From: Thioalkalivibrio paradoxus
GTDB lineage: Bacteria; Pseudomonadota; Gammaproteobacteria; Ectothiorhodospirales; Ectothiorhodospiraceae
Length of the DNA: 64,000 nt
Direction of reading: 5' to 3'
NCBI GenBank assembly: GCA_011390565.1
Contig: JAABSC010000006.1
Span: 1 to 64,000 of the forward strand
The position numbers were made by a program, and so were the translations under genes. The notes under the pieces were generated by a model. That model was given only the letters and a program-made list of their open reading frames with translations. It made no database searches and was not told the DNA's origin. Numbering within the stretch: the first letter of the stretch is position 1; each line of letters begins with the position of its first letter. This document shows positions 19,302 to 28,560 of this stretch, in pieces.

Positions 19302-19386
19302 CCGGATGCCCCAGCCGCGCAAACGTTGGCCCCGAGAAGCCAGGAACGCCGGCGCGATAGGGGAGAACCCGAAATCGGGAACCCGC

Positions 19387-20004
19387 TTGAAAGCAAGGCG
19401 TTACCGGATTCTCGAAATCACTTCAAGTTTATTGTTCATCCTATTCCTTTCCGGGTGTAGCACCACGTACCTTACGCCCCCGGTGAATCCTCCGGACCCG
19501 CGTACGGTCTTTGTCGTCGATCACGGACGCCATACCAGCCTCGTGATCGCAACCGACACAGGAAAGCTCGTGCGCTATGCATACGGGGACTGGCGCTACT
19601 ACGCGGACCGGGACACCCGGTTGAGGACGGGCGTGGCGGCCTTGTTCTGTCGGACGCCGTCCACGCTGGCACGTCGCGAACTTCCGGGTCCGGCCGAGGA
19701 AGCGGCACTGCGCGTACAGATGCGGGTCGGCGTGCAGATGATTCATGTCCTGCAGGTCGATGGTTCGGACGCGGACCGTTTGCGCGCTGAGCTCGATGCC
19801 GTGCACACGCAGGGAGCCGACCGGCACCTGTACGTCGCGGTTTATGACCTGGTGTTCGCGCCTTATCCCGAACCGTACACCTGGAGGAACAACTCGACGA
19901 CCAAGATTGCGGAATGGCTCGATGAACTGGGTGTTGCGGTGGGCGGTCCGGCGCTCGTGGCGCGGTGGAAGGTCCTGGAACCCGAGAAGCGCGCATCGCC
20001 ATAG
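19387..20004 (+). CDS. Putative lipoprotein, possibly DUF2459-like
   Basis: 205 aa from a TTG start at 19387. This start gives a proper lipoprotein signal (KARRYRILEITSSLLFILFLSGC, lipid cysteine at 24). The upstream ATG at 19306 would leave an untypical 27-residue extension but cannot be excluded. The mature part begins TVFVVDHGRHTSLVIATDTG, which resembles the start of DUF2459-type proteins thought to have a papain-like fold. A later Asn-Ser-Thr-Thr region (WRNNSTTKIAEWL) is conserved-looking. Function unknown. Last gene before the dif site. Confidence 0.65.
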   Translation: MKARRYRILEITSSLLFILFLSGCSTTYLTPPVNPPDPRTVFVVDHGRHTSLVIATDTGKLVRYAYGDWRYYADRDTRLRTGVAALFCRTPSTLARRELPGPAEEAALRVQMRVGVQMIHVLQVDGSDADRLRAELDAVHTQGADRHLYVAVYDLVFAPYPEPYTWRNNSTTKIAEWLDELGVAVGGPALVARWKVLEPEKRASP

Positions 20005-20057
20005 CGGGCAGGACCGTCAGGAAGTCGATCCGTGGCTCCGCATCTGACCTGACTTTA

Positions 20058-20085
20058 AGTGCGCATAATGTATATTATGTTAAAT
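20058..20085 (+). other. dif: Chromosome dimer resolution site dif (XerC/XerD site)
   Basis: 28 bp made of a XerC arm agtgcgcataa (20058-20068), centre tgtata (20069-20074) and XerD arm ttatgttaaat (20075-20085). Compared with the E. coli dif as I know it, only the first base differs. It lies in an intergenic gap at the exact point where gene direction flips. XerC/XerD with FtsK resolve chromosome dimers here, so this is the terminus of replication. Confidence 0.95.
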
Positions 20086-20128
20086 GACGTAGAGATCAGA
20101 TAAAGCGCCACCACCCCACGCCCCGAAT

Positions 20129-20878
20129 CTACAGTCGCCCGATGACCGCGGCCAGCAACTGCTTGACGCGTGCCATGCCCGATTCGAGATTGCGGGAGAT
20201 TTCATCCATCGTAATGAGATCTTCGGAGCGGCCGGCGCCCCAGTTGGCCACCACGGCGCAGCACGCGTACTTCAGTTCGAGTTCCCGCGCCAATGCGGTC
20301 TCCGGCATGCCGGTCATGCCCACCACGTCGCAGCCGTCCCGCTCGAGGCGGTTGATCTCGGCGGCGGTCTCCAGGCGCGGGCCCTGGGTCGCGGCATAGG
20401 TGCCCTGCTCGACGGCATTCAGACCCAGTTCCCGTGACGCCGCGATCAGCGTCTGCCGGATGACATCGCTATAGGGATACGTCATGTCGACATGGGTTAC
20501 GGAACGCAGATCGTCTCCCTCGAAGAACGTGTGGAAGCGCGACCAGGTGTAGTCGATGATCTGATCCGGGATGGCGATCACCCCGGGGCCCATCCGTTCG
20601 GTAATGCCACCCACTGCCGCAACTGCAATCACGGTCTCGATACCCGCGTTTTTCAGCGCCCAGATATTGGCACGGTAGTTGACCTGGTGCGGGGGGATCG
20701 TATGCCGGGCGCCGTGCCGGGGCAGGAACACGACTTCGTGCCCGTGGTAAAGCCCGAACGTCAGCGGACCCGAAGGTTCTCCGTAGGGAGTGTGCATGAC
20801 CTCGCGACGCGAGATTTCCAGGTCTTTCAGCTGCGTCAACCCGGTGCCACCGATGATGGCCAGATGTCCCTTGCCCAT
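20129..20878 (-). CDS. S-methyl-5'-thioinosine/thioadenosine phosphorylase
   Basis: 249 aa, PNP/MTAP family trimeric phosphorylase. LAIIGGTGL (residues 6-14) is the phosphate-binding start, LPRHGARHTIPPHQVNYRAN the family signature, and VVGMTGMPE the nucleoside-binding segment. It cleaves methylthio-purine nucleosides left by polyamine synthesis, giving purine base and methylthioribose-1-phosphate. The branch with TQGPRLETAAEI and SRFHTFF resembles methylthioinosine-specific enzymes of Pseudomonas; the purine preference is inferred. Followed by no gene before dif. Hpt is encoded 24 bp upstream, an obvious partner that salvages the released hypoxanthine. Confidence 0.9.
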   Translation of the reverse strand: MGKGHLAIIGGTGLTQLKDLEISRREVMHTPYGEPSGPLTFGLYHGHEVVFLPRHGARHTIPPHQVNYRANIWALKNAGIETVIAVAAVGGITERMGPGVIAIPDQIIDYTWSRFHTFFEGDDLRSVTHVDMTYPYSDVIRQTLIAASRELGLNAVEQGTYAATQGPRLETAAEINRLERDGCDVVGMTGMPETALARELELKYACCAVVANWGAGRSEDLITMDEISRNLESGMARVKQLLAAVIGRL

Positions 20879-20902
20879 GCACGACTCCTCTCGATAGTGC
20901 GC

Positions 20903-21460
20903 TTACTTCCCTCGCACGGCGAACACACCCGGTGCGTTTCGCAGGTACTCATGGTAGTCCATGCCATACCCGAACAGATATCGATCGGGCGCCTTCAGCG
21001 CTGCAAAATCCGCGGTGATCGCCGGGTCGCGTTCGGGATTGGCCTTGTCCACGAGCACGATGCTGACCAATGCATCGGCACCCTCCTCCCGACAATAGTC
21101 CTGGATGGCCGCCAGCGTGATGCCGCCATCCAGAATGTCATCGACGATCACGACCGTACGCCCGCGCAGCGGGTTTTGCGGGCGGACCAGCCAATGAATC
21201 CGGTCGCCACCGCTGGTGGCGCCCCGGTACCGGGTCGCATGAAGGTAATCGACTTCGAGGGGGAACGACCAGCGTGTCAGCAGGCCGCCCAGCAGGACGA
21301 CACCCCCGGTCATCACGCCCAGGACCAGCGGGTTGCGGTGCTCGAGTTGAGTTGCCGCCACCCGCGCGAGCTGGTCGATGGCTGACTCGACCTCATCGCG
21401 GCTGTACAGGCAGTCCGCCTCGCAGAGGACGCTGCGCGCCTCGTCGGGAGAGATCGACAC
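20903..21460 (-). CDS. hpt: Hypoxanthine-guanine phosphoribosyltransferase
   Basis: 185 aa. The PRPP-binding motif VVIVDDILDGGIT (about residues 102-114) is characteristic, though Gly replaces the common Thr-Gly. The GVMTGGVVLLGGLL loop and YLFGYGMDYHEYLRNAPGVFAV near the C-terminus fit type I PRTases of the HPRT group. Converts hypoxanthine or guanine plus PRPP to IMP or GMP in the cytoplasm. In an operon with the phosphorylase downstream, so the pair salvages the purine of methylthio-nucleosides. Confidence 0.9.
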   Translation of the reverse strand: MSISPDEARSVLCEADCLYSRDEVESAIDQLARVAATQLEHRNPLVLGVMTGGVVLLGGLLTRWSFPLEVDYLHATRYRGATSGGDRIHWLVRPQNPLRGRTVVIVDDILDGGITLAAIQDYCREEGADALVSIVLVDKANPERDPAITADFAALKAPDRYLFGYGMDYHEYLRNAPGVFAVRGK

Positions 21461-21507
21461 GATGCGGGTAGACCCGGCCAGGCGCGTGGCTGACCGGGTC
21501 CGTCGGC

Positions 21508-21876
21508 TCAGTAGGTGAAGGTAACGGTGTCGTCGTCCATCGCCTCGGAGATCACGTAGGCACCCCCGACGGTCTCTTCGATTTCAGGAATGAGATCGTC
21601 GCCCCAGAGATCCAGCGTCGGGGTGCAGACCTTGAAGTGCACGCCCGCCTCGGCTGCGTCCTTGATGAAGTCATATACCGATTTGGAACTGCCTTCCTGC
21701 ACGACCAGATTTTCGGCAACGCCCTTCTTGGCCAACTCACCGGCACGGCCGGTCAGGATGACTTCGACATCAAATTCCATCGCGGCCGCCACGGTCGCCT
21801 GGAAAAACGGGGCGCCGAGCTCGGAGCCGTTGCGGGGATCGGTGTTGACCATCACGATCATCAGTTTTTCAGCCAT
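21508..21876 (-). CDS. Cytoplasmic DsrE-family protein
   Basis: 122 aa, one DsrE/F-like alpha/beta domain. KLMIVMVNTDPRNGSELGAP opens the fold, with EVILTGRAGELAKKGVAE and a single cysteine in VHFKVCTPTLDLWGDDL, at a place where DsrE relatives carry a sulfur-accepting Cys. Acidic and without signal peptide. Such proteins are frequent in sulfur oxidisers as sulfur carriers; for this one the role is inferred. Lies 47 bp from hpt on the same strand. Confidence 0.85.
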   Translation of the reverse strand: MAEKLMIVMVNTDPRNGSELGAPFFQATVAAAMEFDVEVILTGRAGELAKKGVAENLVVQEGSSKSVYDFIKDAAEAGVHFKVCTPTLDLWGDDLIPEIEETVGGAYVISEAMDDDTVTFTY

Positions 21877-22178
21877 GAAAATTCTCCAGAATCAACGAAA
21901 AATGAACGGAGGGCAGGTTCGGAACCGGCCTCCGGTGGATAGGGGTTCAAGTCATCCAGGACCCGTATTTTAGCCCATTATAATGCTTTAACGCATGCTG
22001 ACCGCCGGAATTCCGCACCGGCCGCGCGGACAACGCGTGGGCGCACACTTTCGGCCTCCGCCTGCAGCGGCGTATTGACGAACATCATGTTCATGAACGA
22101 TTTTGCGAGGTGAGGGGCGACGCCGGCGCTGCGCGCCCACCCCGACCCTCCCCCGCAAGCGGGGGCGCGAGTTTGCAG
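21877..22178. other. Intergenic region, dsrE-like gene to copA (302 bp)
   Basis: No gene seen. It holds a palindromic CATTATAATG (21976-21985) that gives a TATAAT -10-like hexamer on both strands, about 100 bp before the dsrE-like gene, without a convincing -35. It also holds the GC-rich hairpin just downstream of copA, listed separately. Confidence 0.5.
22150..22165. repeat. CCCCCGCAAGCGGGGG hairpin, 14 nt beyond copA stop; related copy at 57716
   Basis: A perfect 7-bp stem with an AA loop. A related run sharing the first 12 bases occurs at 57716-57727, also in a gene tail, so it looks like a dispersed intergenic palindrome. It may aid termination of copA, but no T-run follows on the minus strand. 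Confidence 0.5.
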
Positions 22179-24485
22179 TCAGGAAATGGCTGGCGTCCGG
22201 AAGCGTTTCAGGCGCAAGGCATTGGACACCACGCTCACGCTCGAGAAGGCCATCGCCATGGCGGCGAATACCGGTGAGAGCAGAATCCCGAAGAATGGAT
22301 ACAGAACCCCGGCGGCAACTGGCAGCAGGCTCGCGTTGTAGGCAAAGGCCCAGAACAGGTTCTGGCGGATATTCCGCATCGTGGCGCGGGACAGCGCGAT
22401 GGCATTGGGAATGCCCTGCAGATTTCCCGACATCAGTACCACCGCTGCGGATTCCATGGCCACGTCGGTTCCGGACCCGATCGCAATCCCCACGTCCGCC
22501 TGCGCAAGGGCCGGTGCATCGTTGATGCCGTCGCCCACGAACGCCACCTTTCCGCCCTCCCGCTGGAGGTCGCGCACCGCCGCGATCTTCCCCTCCGGCA
22601 GCACCTCGGCCATCACCCGCTCGATTCCGAGACGATCGGCGACGGCCGCAGCCGTGCGCCGATCGTCACCCGTGATCATCACCACCTGCAGGCCGCTCGC
22701 GGTCAATCTCCGGATCGCGGACGCCGCTTCCGTCTTGACGGGGTCGGCGATCGAGAGCAAGGCCGCGAGCACGCCGTCGACGGACACGTACAGGGGCGTC
22801 GCCCCGGCGTCCGCGTTTCGGCCAGCCTCTTCGGCAAAGGCGCCGACATCGATGCCCTGCCCGCCCAGAAAACGGCCCGACCCCACCTGGATCGAACGAC
22901 GCTGAACCTCCGCCTGCGCGCCCTGCCCTGCAGTCGCCGTGAAATCCGCGGCGGCGGCCAGATCCAGGCGGCGTTCCCGCGCCGCGCGCACGATCGCCTG
23001 ACCGAGCGGATGTTCCGAACGCTCTTCCAGCGAGGCCGCGAGCAAAAGCACCTCGTTCGCGGACCAGCCGTCCGCAGGAGCAATGTCGATCAGTTCAGGT
23101 CGGCCCTCGGTCAGGGTTCCGGTTTTATCGAAGGCCACCACGGTCACATCCTGTAACGCCTGCAGCGCATCCCCGCCCCGAAACAGGATGCCCAGCTGGG
23201 CGCCCTTGCCGGTACCCACCATGATCGAGGTGGGTGTCGCGAGACCCATGGCGCAGGGGCAGGCGATGATCAGCACCGCCACGGCATTGACCAGAGCCAG
23301 TGTCAGTGCTGGCGCGGGACCCGCAGCCCACCAGACGCCGAAGGTCAGGATCGCGATTCCAATGACGACGGGCACGAAGTACCGCGTGACCCGGTCGACC
23401 ACGGCCTGTATGGGCAACTTCGCGCCCTGGGCGGCCTCGACCATGCGGATGATCTGGGCCAGCACCGTCGCTTCTCCCACCTGGGTGACACGCAGGGTCA
23501 GACTGCCCTGACCGTTGACAGTACCCCCGACCAACCGCGCACCAAGCTCCTTGCGCACCGGAAGCGGCTCGCCGCTGATCATCGACTCGTCCACCCAGGA
23601 GGCTCCCTCGAGTACCTCACCATCCACGGGGATGCGCTCACCCGGACGCACCCGAACGAGGTCCCCCGGCCGCAGCAGGGACACATCCAGATCTACAGAC
23701 TCGCCATCGCGTTGCACGCGGGCCGTCTTCGGCTGCAGTCCGACGAGTTTCCGGATCGCTTCCGAGGTCGCGCCCCGAGCCCGGGCTTCCAGAAATCGGC
23801 CCAGCAGAATCAGTGTGATGATCAAGGCCGACGCCTCGAAATACACGTGCACCGAACCCGCGGGCAGGAGACCGGGCAGGAACGTCGCAACGACCGAATA
23901 CCCGTATGCCGCAGACGTCCCCAACATCACCAGCGAGTTCATGTCCGGTGCGCCTTGCAGCAGCGCGGGCCAGCCCTTGCGGTAAAAATCCAGACCGGGT
24001 CCGAACTGGACCCCCGAAGCGAGCACGAAGAACAGGATGTAGACGTTCCGTGTACCCATCGCGCCATGAACGGCTTCCTGCAATGACGGGATCAGGTGGC
24101 CACCCATGTCGATCACGAAGATGGGCAACGTGAGAACGATCGCGAGGATCAACCGGCGCCTGGTTGAGCGGTGCTCGGCCGCGCGCGCTGCACGCTCGCG
24201 ATCGAGTCGATCGGGTCCCGAGCGAATGTGTTCGGGTTCATAACCGGCCGCTTCCACGGCAGCCAGCAGTTCGGAGGGAGAATCGGGGACGGGCCGATAC
24301 CGGGCCGTGGCGGTTCCGGTAGCCAGGTTGACGCTGGCTTCGAGTACATTGGGCACGCGCCGTAGCGCCTCTTCCACCCGCCCGGTGCAGGAGGCACAGC
24401 TCATCCCGCCTACGGCGAAGGTGATCTGCTCACTCGCGGGCTCTTCGCCGGAATCGGCCGGGTCCGCACGAACGGCTGTATCCAT
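22179..24485 (-). CDS. copA: Cu(I)-translocating P1B-type ATPase CopA
   Basis: 768 aa. One N-terminal heavy-metal domain with GGMSCASC (C30, C33), then eight predicted membrane segments. [13 protein letters not shown] is the transmembrane CPC metal site, DKTGTLT the phosphorylated aspartate, and [10 protein letters not shown] the hinge motif. The ending [20 protein letters not shown] is typical of CopA. Exports cytoplasmic Cu(I), or Ag(I), to the periplasm. The GTLT-SEHPLG order is standard and nothing is missing. A DUF302 protein is encoded 101 bp upstream on the same strand. A second pump of the CopB type lies at 45253. Confidence 0.96.
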   Translation of the reverse strand: MDTAVRADPADSGEEPASEQITFAVGGMSCASCTGRVEEALRRVPNVLEASVNLATGTATARYRPVPDSPSELLAAVEAAGYEPEHIRSGPDRLDRERAARAAEHRSTRRRLILAIVLTLPIFVIDMGGHLIPSLQEAVHGAMGTRNVYILFFVLASGVQFGPGLDFYRKGWPALLQGAPDMNSLVMLGTSAAYGYSVVATFLPGLLPAGSVHVYFEASALIITLILLGRFLEARARGATSEAIRKLVGLQPKTARVQRDGESVDLDVSLLRPGDLVRVRPGERIPVDGEVLEGASWVDESMISGEPLPVRKELGARLVGGTVNGQGSLTLRVTQVGEATVLAQIIRMVEAAQGAKLPIQAVVDRVTRYFVPVVIGIAILTFGVWWAAGPAPALTLALVNAVAVLIIACPCAMGLATPTSIMVGTGKGAQLGILFRGGDALQALQDVTVVAFDKTGTLTEGRPELIDIAPADGWSANEVLLLAASLEERSEHPLGQAIVRAARERRLDLAAAADFTATAGQGAQAEVQRRSIQVGSGRFLGGQGIDVGAFAEEAGRNADAGATPLYVSVDGVLAALLSIADPVKTEAASAIRRLTASGLQVVMITGDDRRTAAAVADRLGIERVMAEVLPEGKIAAVRDLQREGGKVAFVGDGINDAPALAQADVGIAIGSGTDVAMESAAVVLMSGNLQGIPNAIALSRATMRNIRQNLFWAFAYNASLLPVAAGVLYPFFGILLSPVFAAMAMAFSSVSVVSNALRLKRFRTPAIS

Positions 24486-24586
24486 CCTTTAAGTGTAGCC
24501 GGATGCCCAGACCCTGCTTTGGGCCGCATCCAGAACGCCGAGGGCGTGATACCGGGTCGGTACCGAAGCACCGGCGCGGCGCCCGC

Positions 24587-25039
24587 TCAATCCGCGACTG
24601 CCGCCGCCGCCAGGTTGGCCAGCGCCTTCTGCAGGTTGCCCGCTACCGCGCAGTCGGGAACGCCATGCCGGTCAGCCAGATGGACGGGATCGTTGTAGCC
24701 GAGCCAGACCCGCCCTTCCGCATCTTCCCAGACCAGGGCCTTCAATGGGAGGTCGATGCCCACCGACTGCGCACACTCCATGAAGGGGGTACCCCCTTGA
24801 GGGTTTCCGAAAATCAGAAGTTCGGTCGGACGCAGCGTTTTTCCAATCCGCTCCGCGCCCGCGGCATGATCGATACGGGCGAACACGTTGAGATCCCGCT
24901 GCTTTACGATGTCCTCGAAGCGATCCATCGTCTCCCTGGGCCCGTGGGGGCTCTCGAGGACAATCAGGCCATCGGCCGCTGAGACGAGCGACGCACAAGC
25001 GCAAAGGGCAAGAACCGCGATCTGTCGAAAGATTTTCAT
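24587..25039 (-). CDS. Secreted DUF302 protein
   Basis: 150 aa with a signal peptide (MKIFRQIAVLALCACASLVSA). The mature part has the DUF302 pattern: SPHGPRETMDRFEDIVKQRDLNVFARIDHAAGA, then ELLIFGNPQGGTPFMECAQSVGIDLPLKALVWEDAEG, then HGVPD. DUF302 proteins are small periplasmic dimers found in sulfur and redox loci; no enzymatic activity is established. Its place next to copA may be chance or reflect envelope metal stress (inference). Confidence 0.88.
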   Translation of the reverse strand: MKIFRQIAVLALCACASLVSAADGLIVLESPHGPRETMDRFEDIVKQRDLNVFARIDHAAGAERIGKTLRPTELLIFGNPQGGTPFMECAQSVGIDLPLKALVWEDAEGRVWLGYNDPVHLADRHGVPDCAVAGNLQKALANLAAAAVAD

Positions 25040-25137
25040 GCAAGACTCCTGATAGGCAACGCGCGCAGGGTTTCGATTACGTTGACGATCGGCGCTGGCT
25101 GCGCCAATACGTAGAAAGACCTAGTGGACCATCCGCG

Positions 25138-25264
25138 AGGTTCGGTATCGGATGGCCTCGCCAGACAAGCCCGAGCTGCGTTGGGCAGGCAGGAAACAGG
25201 ATGGCCCCGCACGTGCCCGCCCTGCTTGGGCGCGCCTGGCTGCCCTGCCCGGTCACCGAACCTC
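25138..25264. repeat. Intergenic segment with imperfect terminal inverted repeats (MITE-like)
   Basis: Within the 284-bp gene-free gap between the DUF302 gene and nagZ, GAGGTTCGGT (25138-25147) is exactly inverted as ACCGAACCTC (25255-25264), and the match continues imperfectly outward to about 22 bp. The inside is GC-rich with short repeats and no supported reading frame. A small non-autonomous element is possible; no target duplication was recognised. Confidence 0.35.
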
Positions 25265-25323
25265 CCGCATGGCCCATGAGCCCTGCATCGCCGGCGACCC
25301 GATCCCGGGGCACGATACCCCGA

Positions 25324-26358
25324 TCAGATCAGTGGGGTTTCGCCGTAATCGTGCAGCGCCAGCAGCCGCGCGCGCGCGGCCTCCAGGTGCTCCGCATCGA
25401 CGGAGGTCGGGTGGGCGCGCATGTGCTCGATCCGCCGCGCGGAGTCGCCAGGCAGGCTCCGTCCCTCCAGGGTCTGCACGATCTCGTCCATGGCCGCGAA
25501 GTCGTTGCAGATCAACACCATGTCGCAACCGGCGTAGATCGCGGCATGGGCGCGGTCGGCTGGTGAACCGGCGACGAAAGCCCCGGCCATTCCCAGGTCA
25601 TCACTGAAGATCGCGCCCTCGTAACCCCATCGAACTCTTAACAGGTCATGCAGCCAAACCCCTGAAAAACCAGCTGGATTCGAGTCGACTTCCGGGTAGA
25701 TGACATGCGCCGGCATGATGCCCCCCAGCCGCGGCAACAGGGGCAGGAACGCCGCGATGTCCTCGGCTTCGATTTCCGCCAGAGCCCGGGGATCGACGGG
25801 AACCGCATCGTGCGAATCGGCCGCAACAGCGCCGTGCCCTGGATAATGCTTGCCGACCCCGCGCATTCCGGCTTCGTCCAGGCCGTCGAGCAGGCATCCG
25901 GCCAGCAGGGCGATCACGTCCGGCCGATCATGAAAGGCGCGGTCTCCAATGATCGCGCTCACGCCGATGTCCCGGTCCAGCACCGGGGTGAAGCTGAAAT
26001 CCAGACCCACCGCCCGCAACTCCTGCGCCAGCAGCAATCCGGCATCCCGGGCGAGTTCCTGCCCGCGCGCCGGATCGTAGGCGAACACTTCGCCGATGCT
26101 GTGCATTGGGGGAAGTTCGGTGAAGCCGGCTCGGAAACGCTGGACCCGCCCACCCTCGTGATCGACGGCAATCAGCAACTCGGGGCTGCGCAATCCGCGG
26201 ATCGCTTCGACCAGAGCACGGAGTTGTTCGGGGTCCCGGTAATTGCGCGTGAACAGGATGACCCCGCCAGTCGCCGGGTGAAGAAGGCGTTCCCGATCGG
26301 CGGGTGAGAGTTCGAGGCCCTCGACGCCAAGCATTACCGGACCCAGTGAATCAGCCAT
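25324..26358 (-). CDS. nagZ: Beta-N-acetylglucosaminidase NagZ
   Basis: 344 aa from MADSLGPVMLGVEG; the longer frame back to 26412 lacks support, whereas GAGGTG precedes this ATG. GH3 family. VDHEGGRVQRF binds substrate, KHYPGHG with the AADSH loop supplies the mobile histidine/aspartate general acid, and IFSDDLGM holds the nucleophile Asp. Removes GlcNAc from 1,6-anhydro-MurNAc peptides in cytoplasmic cell-wall recycling. Lies 81 bp from uvrB's end on the same strand. Confidence 0.94.
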   Translation of the reverse strand: MADSLGPVMLGVEGLELSPADRERLLHPATGGVILFTRNYRDPEQLRALVEAIRGLRSPELLIAVDHEGGRVQRFRAGFTELPPMHSIGEVFAYDPARGQELARDAGLLLAQELRAVGLDFSFTPVLDRDIGVSAIIGDRAFHDRPDVIALLAGCLLDGLDEAGMRGVGKHYPGHGAVAADSHDAVPVDPRALAEIEAEDIAAFLPLLPRLGGIMPAHVIYPEVDSNPAGFSGVWLHDLLRVRWGYEGAIFSDDLGMAGAFVAGSPADRAHAAIYAGCDMVLICNDFAAMDEIVQTLEGRSLPGDSARRIEHMRAHPTSVDAEHLEAARARLLALHDYGETPLI

Positions 26359-26439
26359 GCCACCTCGCAGGAATCCTGAAGTCAGTCCAGAGTGTACCGG
26401 GTTTTGACCCACCGACGGGCTTTCGCCGGACGCCCGCGC

Positions 26440-28503
26440 CTACGCTCTGCGCCCGCCGACCACCGCCTCCGGCCGGAACGCGTGTTCCTTGATCTCCTGT
26501 ATCCGGTCACGCAGCTGCGCAGCCGCCTCGAACTCGAGGTTGCGCGCCTTGGTGTACATCTCCTTCTCCAGGCGTTCGATCTCGCGCGCCGCGCGCTCGG
26601 GAGATTCGGCGTACGCCGGAGATTCCTTTTCGGCCACGCGCCGGCCTTTGCGCCCATGCCGCGGGTCCGCGCGGGCCTCCAGGATGTCCGCAACGGACTT
26701 GCGAATGCCGAGTGGCGTGATCCCGTGCGCCAGGTTATGGGCTTCCTGCTTTTCACGGCGCCGGTCGGTCTCTTCGATCGCACGCTGCATCGAACCCGTG
26801 ATCCGGTCGGCATACAGAATCGCCCGCCCATTGAGATTGCGTGCCGCCCGGCCGATGGTCTGGATCAGGGAACGTTCCGACCGCAGGAAACCCTCCTTGT
26901 CGGCATCGAAAATGGCCACGAGCGAGACCTCGGGCATGTCCAGGCCCTCACGCAGGAGGTTGATGCCCACCAGCACGTCGAACTCGCCGAGACGCAGGTC
27001 GCGGATGATCTCCATGCGCTCCACGGTGTCGATATCGGAATGCAGGTAGCGGACGCGCACCCCGTGTTCGGAGAGATAATCGGTGAGGTCCTCGGCCATG
27101 CGCTTGGTCAGCGTGGTGATCAGCACACGCTCGGAGCGCTCGACGCGCAGACGGATCTCCGAGAGGCAGTCGTCCACCTGCGTGCCGGCCGGGCGCACCT
27201 CCAGCTGCGGGTCGAGCAGACCCGTCGGCCGCACCACCTGCTCGACGATGGCCCCGGCGTGCTCCAGCTCATAGGGACCCGGGGTCGCCGACACGTAGAT
27301 CGTCTGCGGCTGCAGGTGTTCGAATTCCTCGAAGCGCAGCGGACGGTTGTCCAGCGCCGAGGGCAGCCGGAAGCCGTATTCGACAAGCGTCTCCTTGCGC
27401 GAACGGTCGCCGCGGAACATCCCGCCGACCTGGGGCACCGACACGTGCGATTCGTCCACGACCAGCAAGGCATCGGGCGGAAGGTAGTCGAAAAACGTCG
27501 GAGGCGGTTCTCCGGGACCACGCCCGGACAAATAGCGCGAGTAGTTCTCGATCCCCGAGCAGTAGCCGATCTCCAGGATCATCTCCATGTCGAAGACCGT
27601 GCGCTGTTCCAGCCGTTGCGCCTCCACCAGACGGTTTTCCTGACGCAGGAAGTCCAGCCGCTCCTTCAACTCCACCTTGATGTGATCCAACGCCTCGAGC
27701 AGCGTCTCCCGCGGCGTCACGTAGTGCGTCTTCGGGTAGATGGTCAACCGCGACACCGTGCGCAGCACCTCCCCGGTCAGCGGATCGAAGTACGACAGGC
27801 GCTCCACCTCGTCGTCGAACAGTTCGATGCGCACCGCCTCCGTGTCCGATTCCGCGGGATGGATGTCGATCACTTCGCCGCGCACCCGGTATGTGGCCCG
27901 GCGCAGCTCGGCGTCGTTGCGGGTGTACTGCAGTTCCGCGAGCCGCCGCAGGATGACCCGCTGATCCACCCGCTCCCCGCGCTGGATGTGCAGAACCATC
28001 GAGAGGTACTTGCGCGGATCCCCGAGGCCGTAGATCGCCGAGACACTGGCCACGATGATCGCGTCACGCCGTTCCAGCAGCGCTCGGGTCGCGGACAGGC
28101 GCATCTGCTCGATGTGATCGTTGATCGACGCGTCTTTCTCGATGTACGTATCCGAGGACGGCACGTAGGCCTCGGGCTGGTAATAGTCATAGTAGGAAAC
28201 GAAGTACTCCACCGAGTTATTCGGGAAGAACTCCTTCATTTCGCCGTACAGCTGTGCGGCCAGGGTCTTGTTGGGAGCCAGAATGATGGTGGGCCGCTGA
28301 ATCTGCTCGATGACATTGGCGATCGTGAACGTCTTGCCGGAGCCGGTCACGCCGAGCAGAACCTGGTGCGCAAGACCGGATTCGATGCCATCGACCAGAG
28401 ATCGGATGGCCTCGGGCTGATCGCCGGCCGGCTGATATTCCGAGACCACCTTGAAGGTTTCGGGGGCGTCCGCCTTATGTTTTAGCTCTGATTTCAGTAT
28501 CAT
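26440..28503 (-). CDS. uvrB: Excinuclease ABC subunit B
   Basis: 687 aa. Walker A is [10 protein letters not shown] (residues 51-60); the beta-hairpin [20 protein letters not shown] inserts between DNA strands; helicase motifs [22 protein letters not shown] and the UVR domain at the C-terminus ([23 protein letters not shown]) are all present. Damage verification subunit of nucleotide excision repair with UvrA and UvrC. No clear LexA box was seen in the 57 bp shared with the divergent aminotransferase gene. Confidence 0.97.
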   Translation of the reverse strand: MILKSELKHKADAPETFKVVSEYQPAGDQPEAIRSLVDGIESGLAHQVLLGVTGSGKTFTIANVIEQIQRPTIILAPNKTLAAQLYGEMKEFFPNNSVEYFVSYYDYYQPEAYVPSSDTYIEKDASINDHIEQMRLSATRALLERRDAIIVASVSAIYGLGDPRKYLSMVLHIQRGERVDQRVILRRLAELQYTRNDAELRRATYRVRGEVIDIHPAESDTEAVRIELFDDEVERLSYFDPLTGEVLRTVSRLTIYPKTHYVTPRETLLEALDHIKVELKERLDFLRQENRLVEAQRLEQRTVFDMEMILEIGYCSGIENYSRYLSGRGPGEPPPTFFDYLPPDALLVVDESHVSVPQVGGMFRGDRSRKETLVEYGFRLPSALDNRPLRFEEFEHLQPQTIYVSATPGPYELEHAGAIVEQVVRPTGLLDPQLEVRPAGTQVDDCLSEIRLRVERSERVLITTLTKRMAEDLTDYLSEHGVRVRYLHSDIDTVERMEIIRDLRLGEFDVLVGINLLREGLDMPEVSLVAIFDADKEGFLRSERSLIQTIGRAARNLNGRAILYADRITGSMQRAIEETDRRREKQEAHNLAHGITPLGIRKSVADILEARADPRHGRKGRRVAEKESPAYAESPERAAREIERLEKEMYTKARNLEFEAAAQLRDRIQEIKEHAFRPEAVVGGRRA

Positions 28504-28560
28504 TCCGCAGTGCAGCGATCAAACTGCTTCCCTCATTCCTTCGCTCGTCAGAGGCCCGCC

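Noticed and set aside
26392..28485. 697-codon plus-strand open frame opposite uvrB
   Set aside because: uvrB is unmistakable with all helicase motifs; the opposite frame is a mirror artefact.
28504..28560. LexA (SOS) box in front of uvrB
   Set aside because: No CTG-N10-CAG close to consensus was found in the 57-bp shared region.
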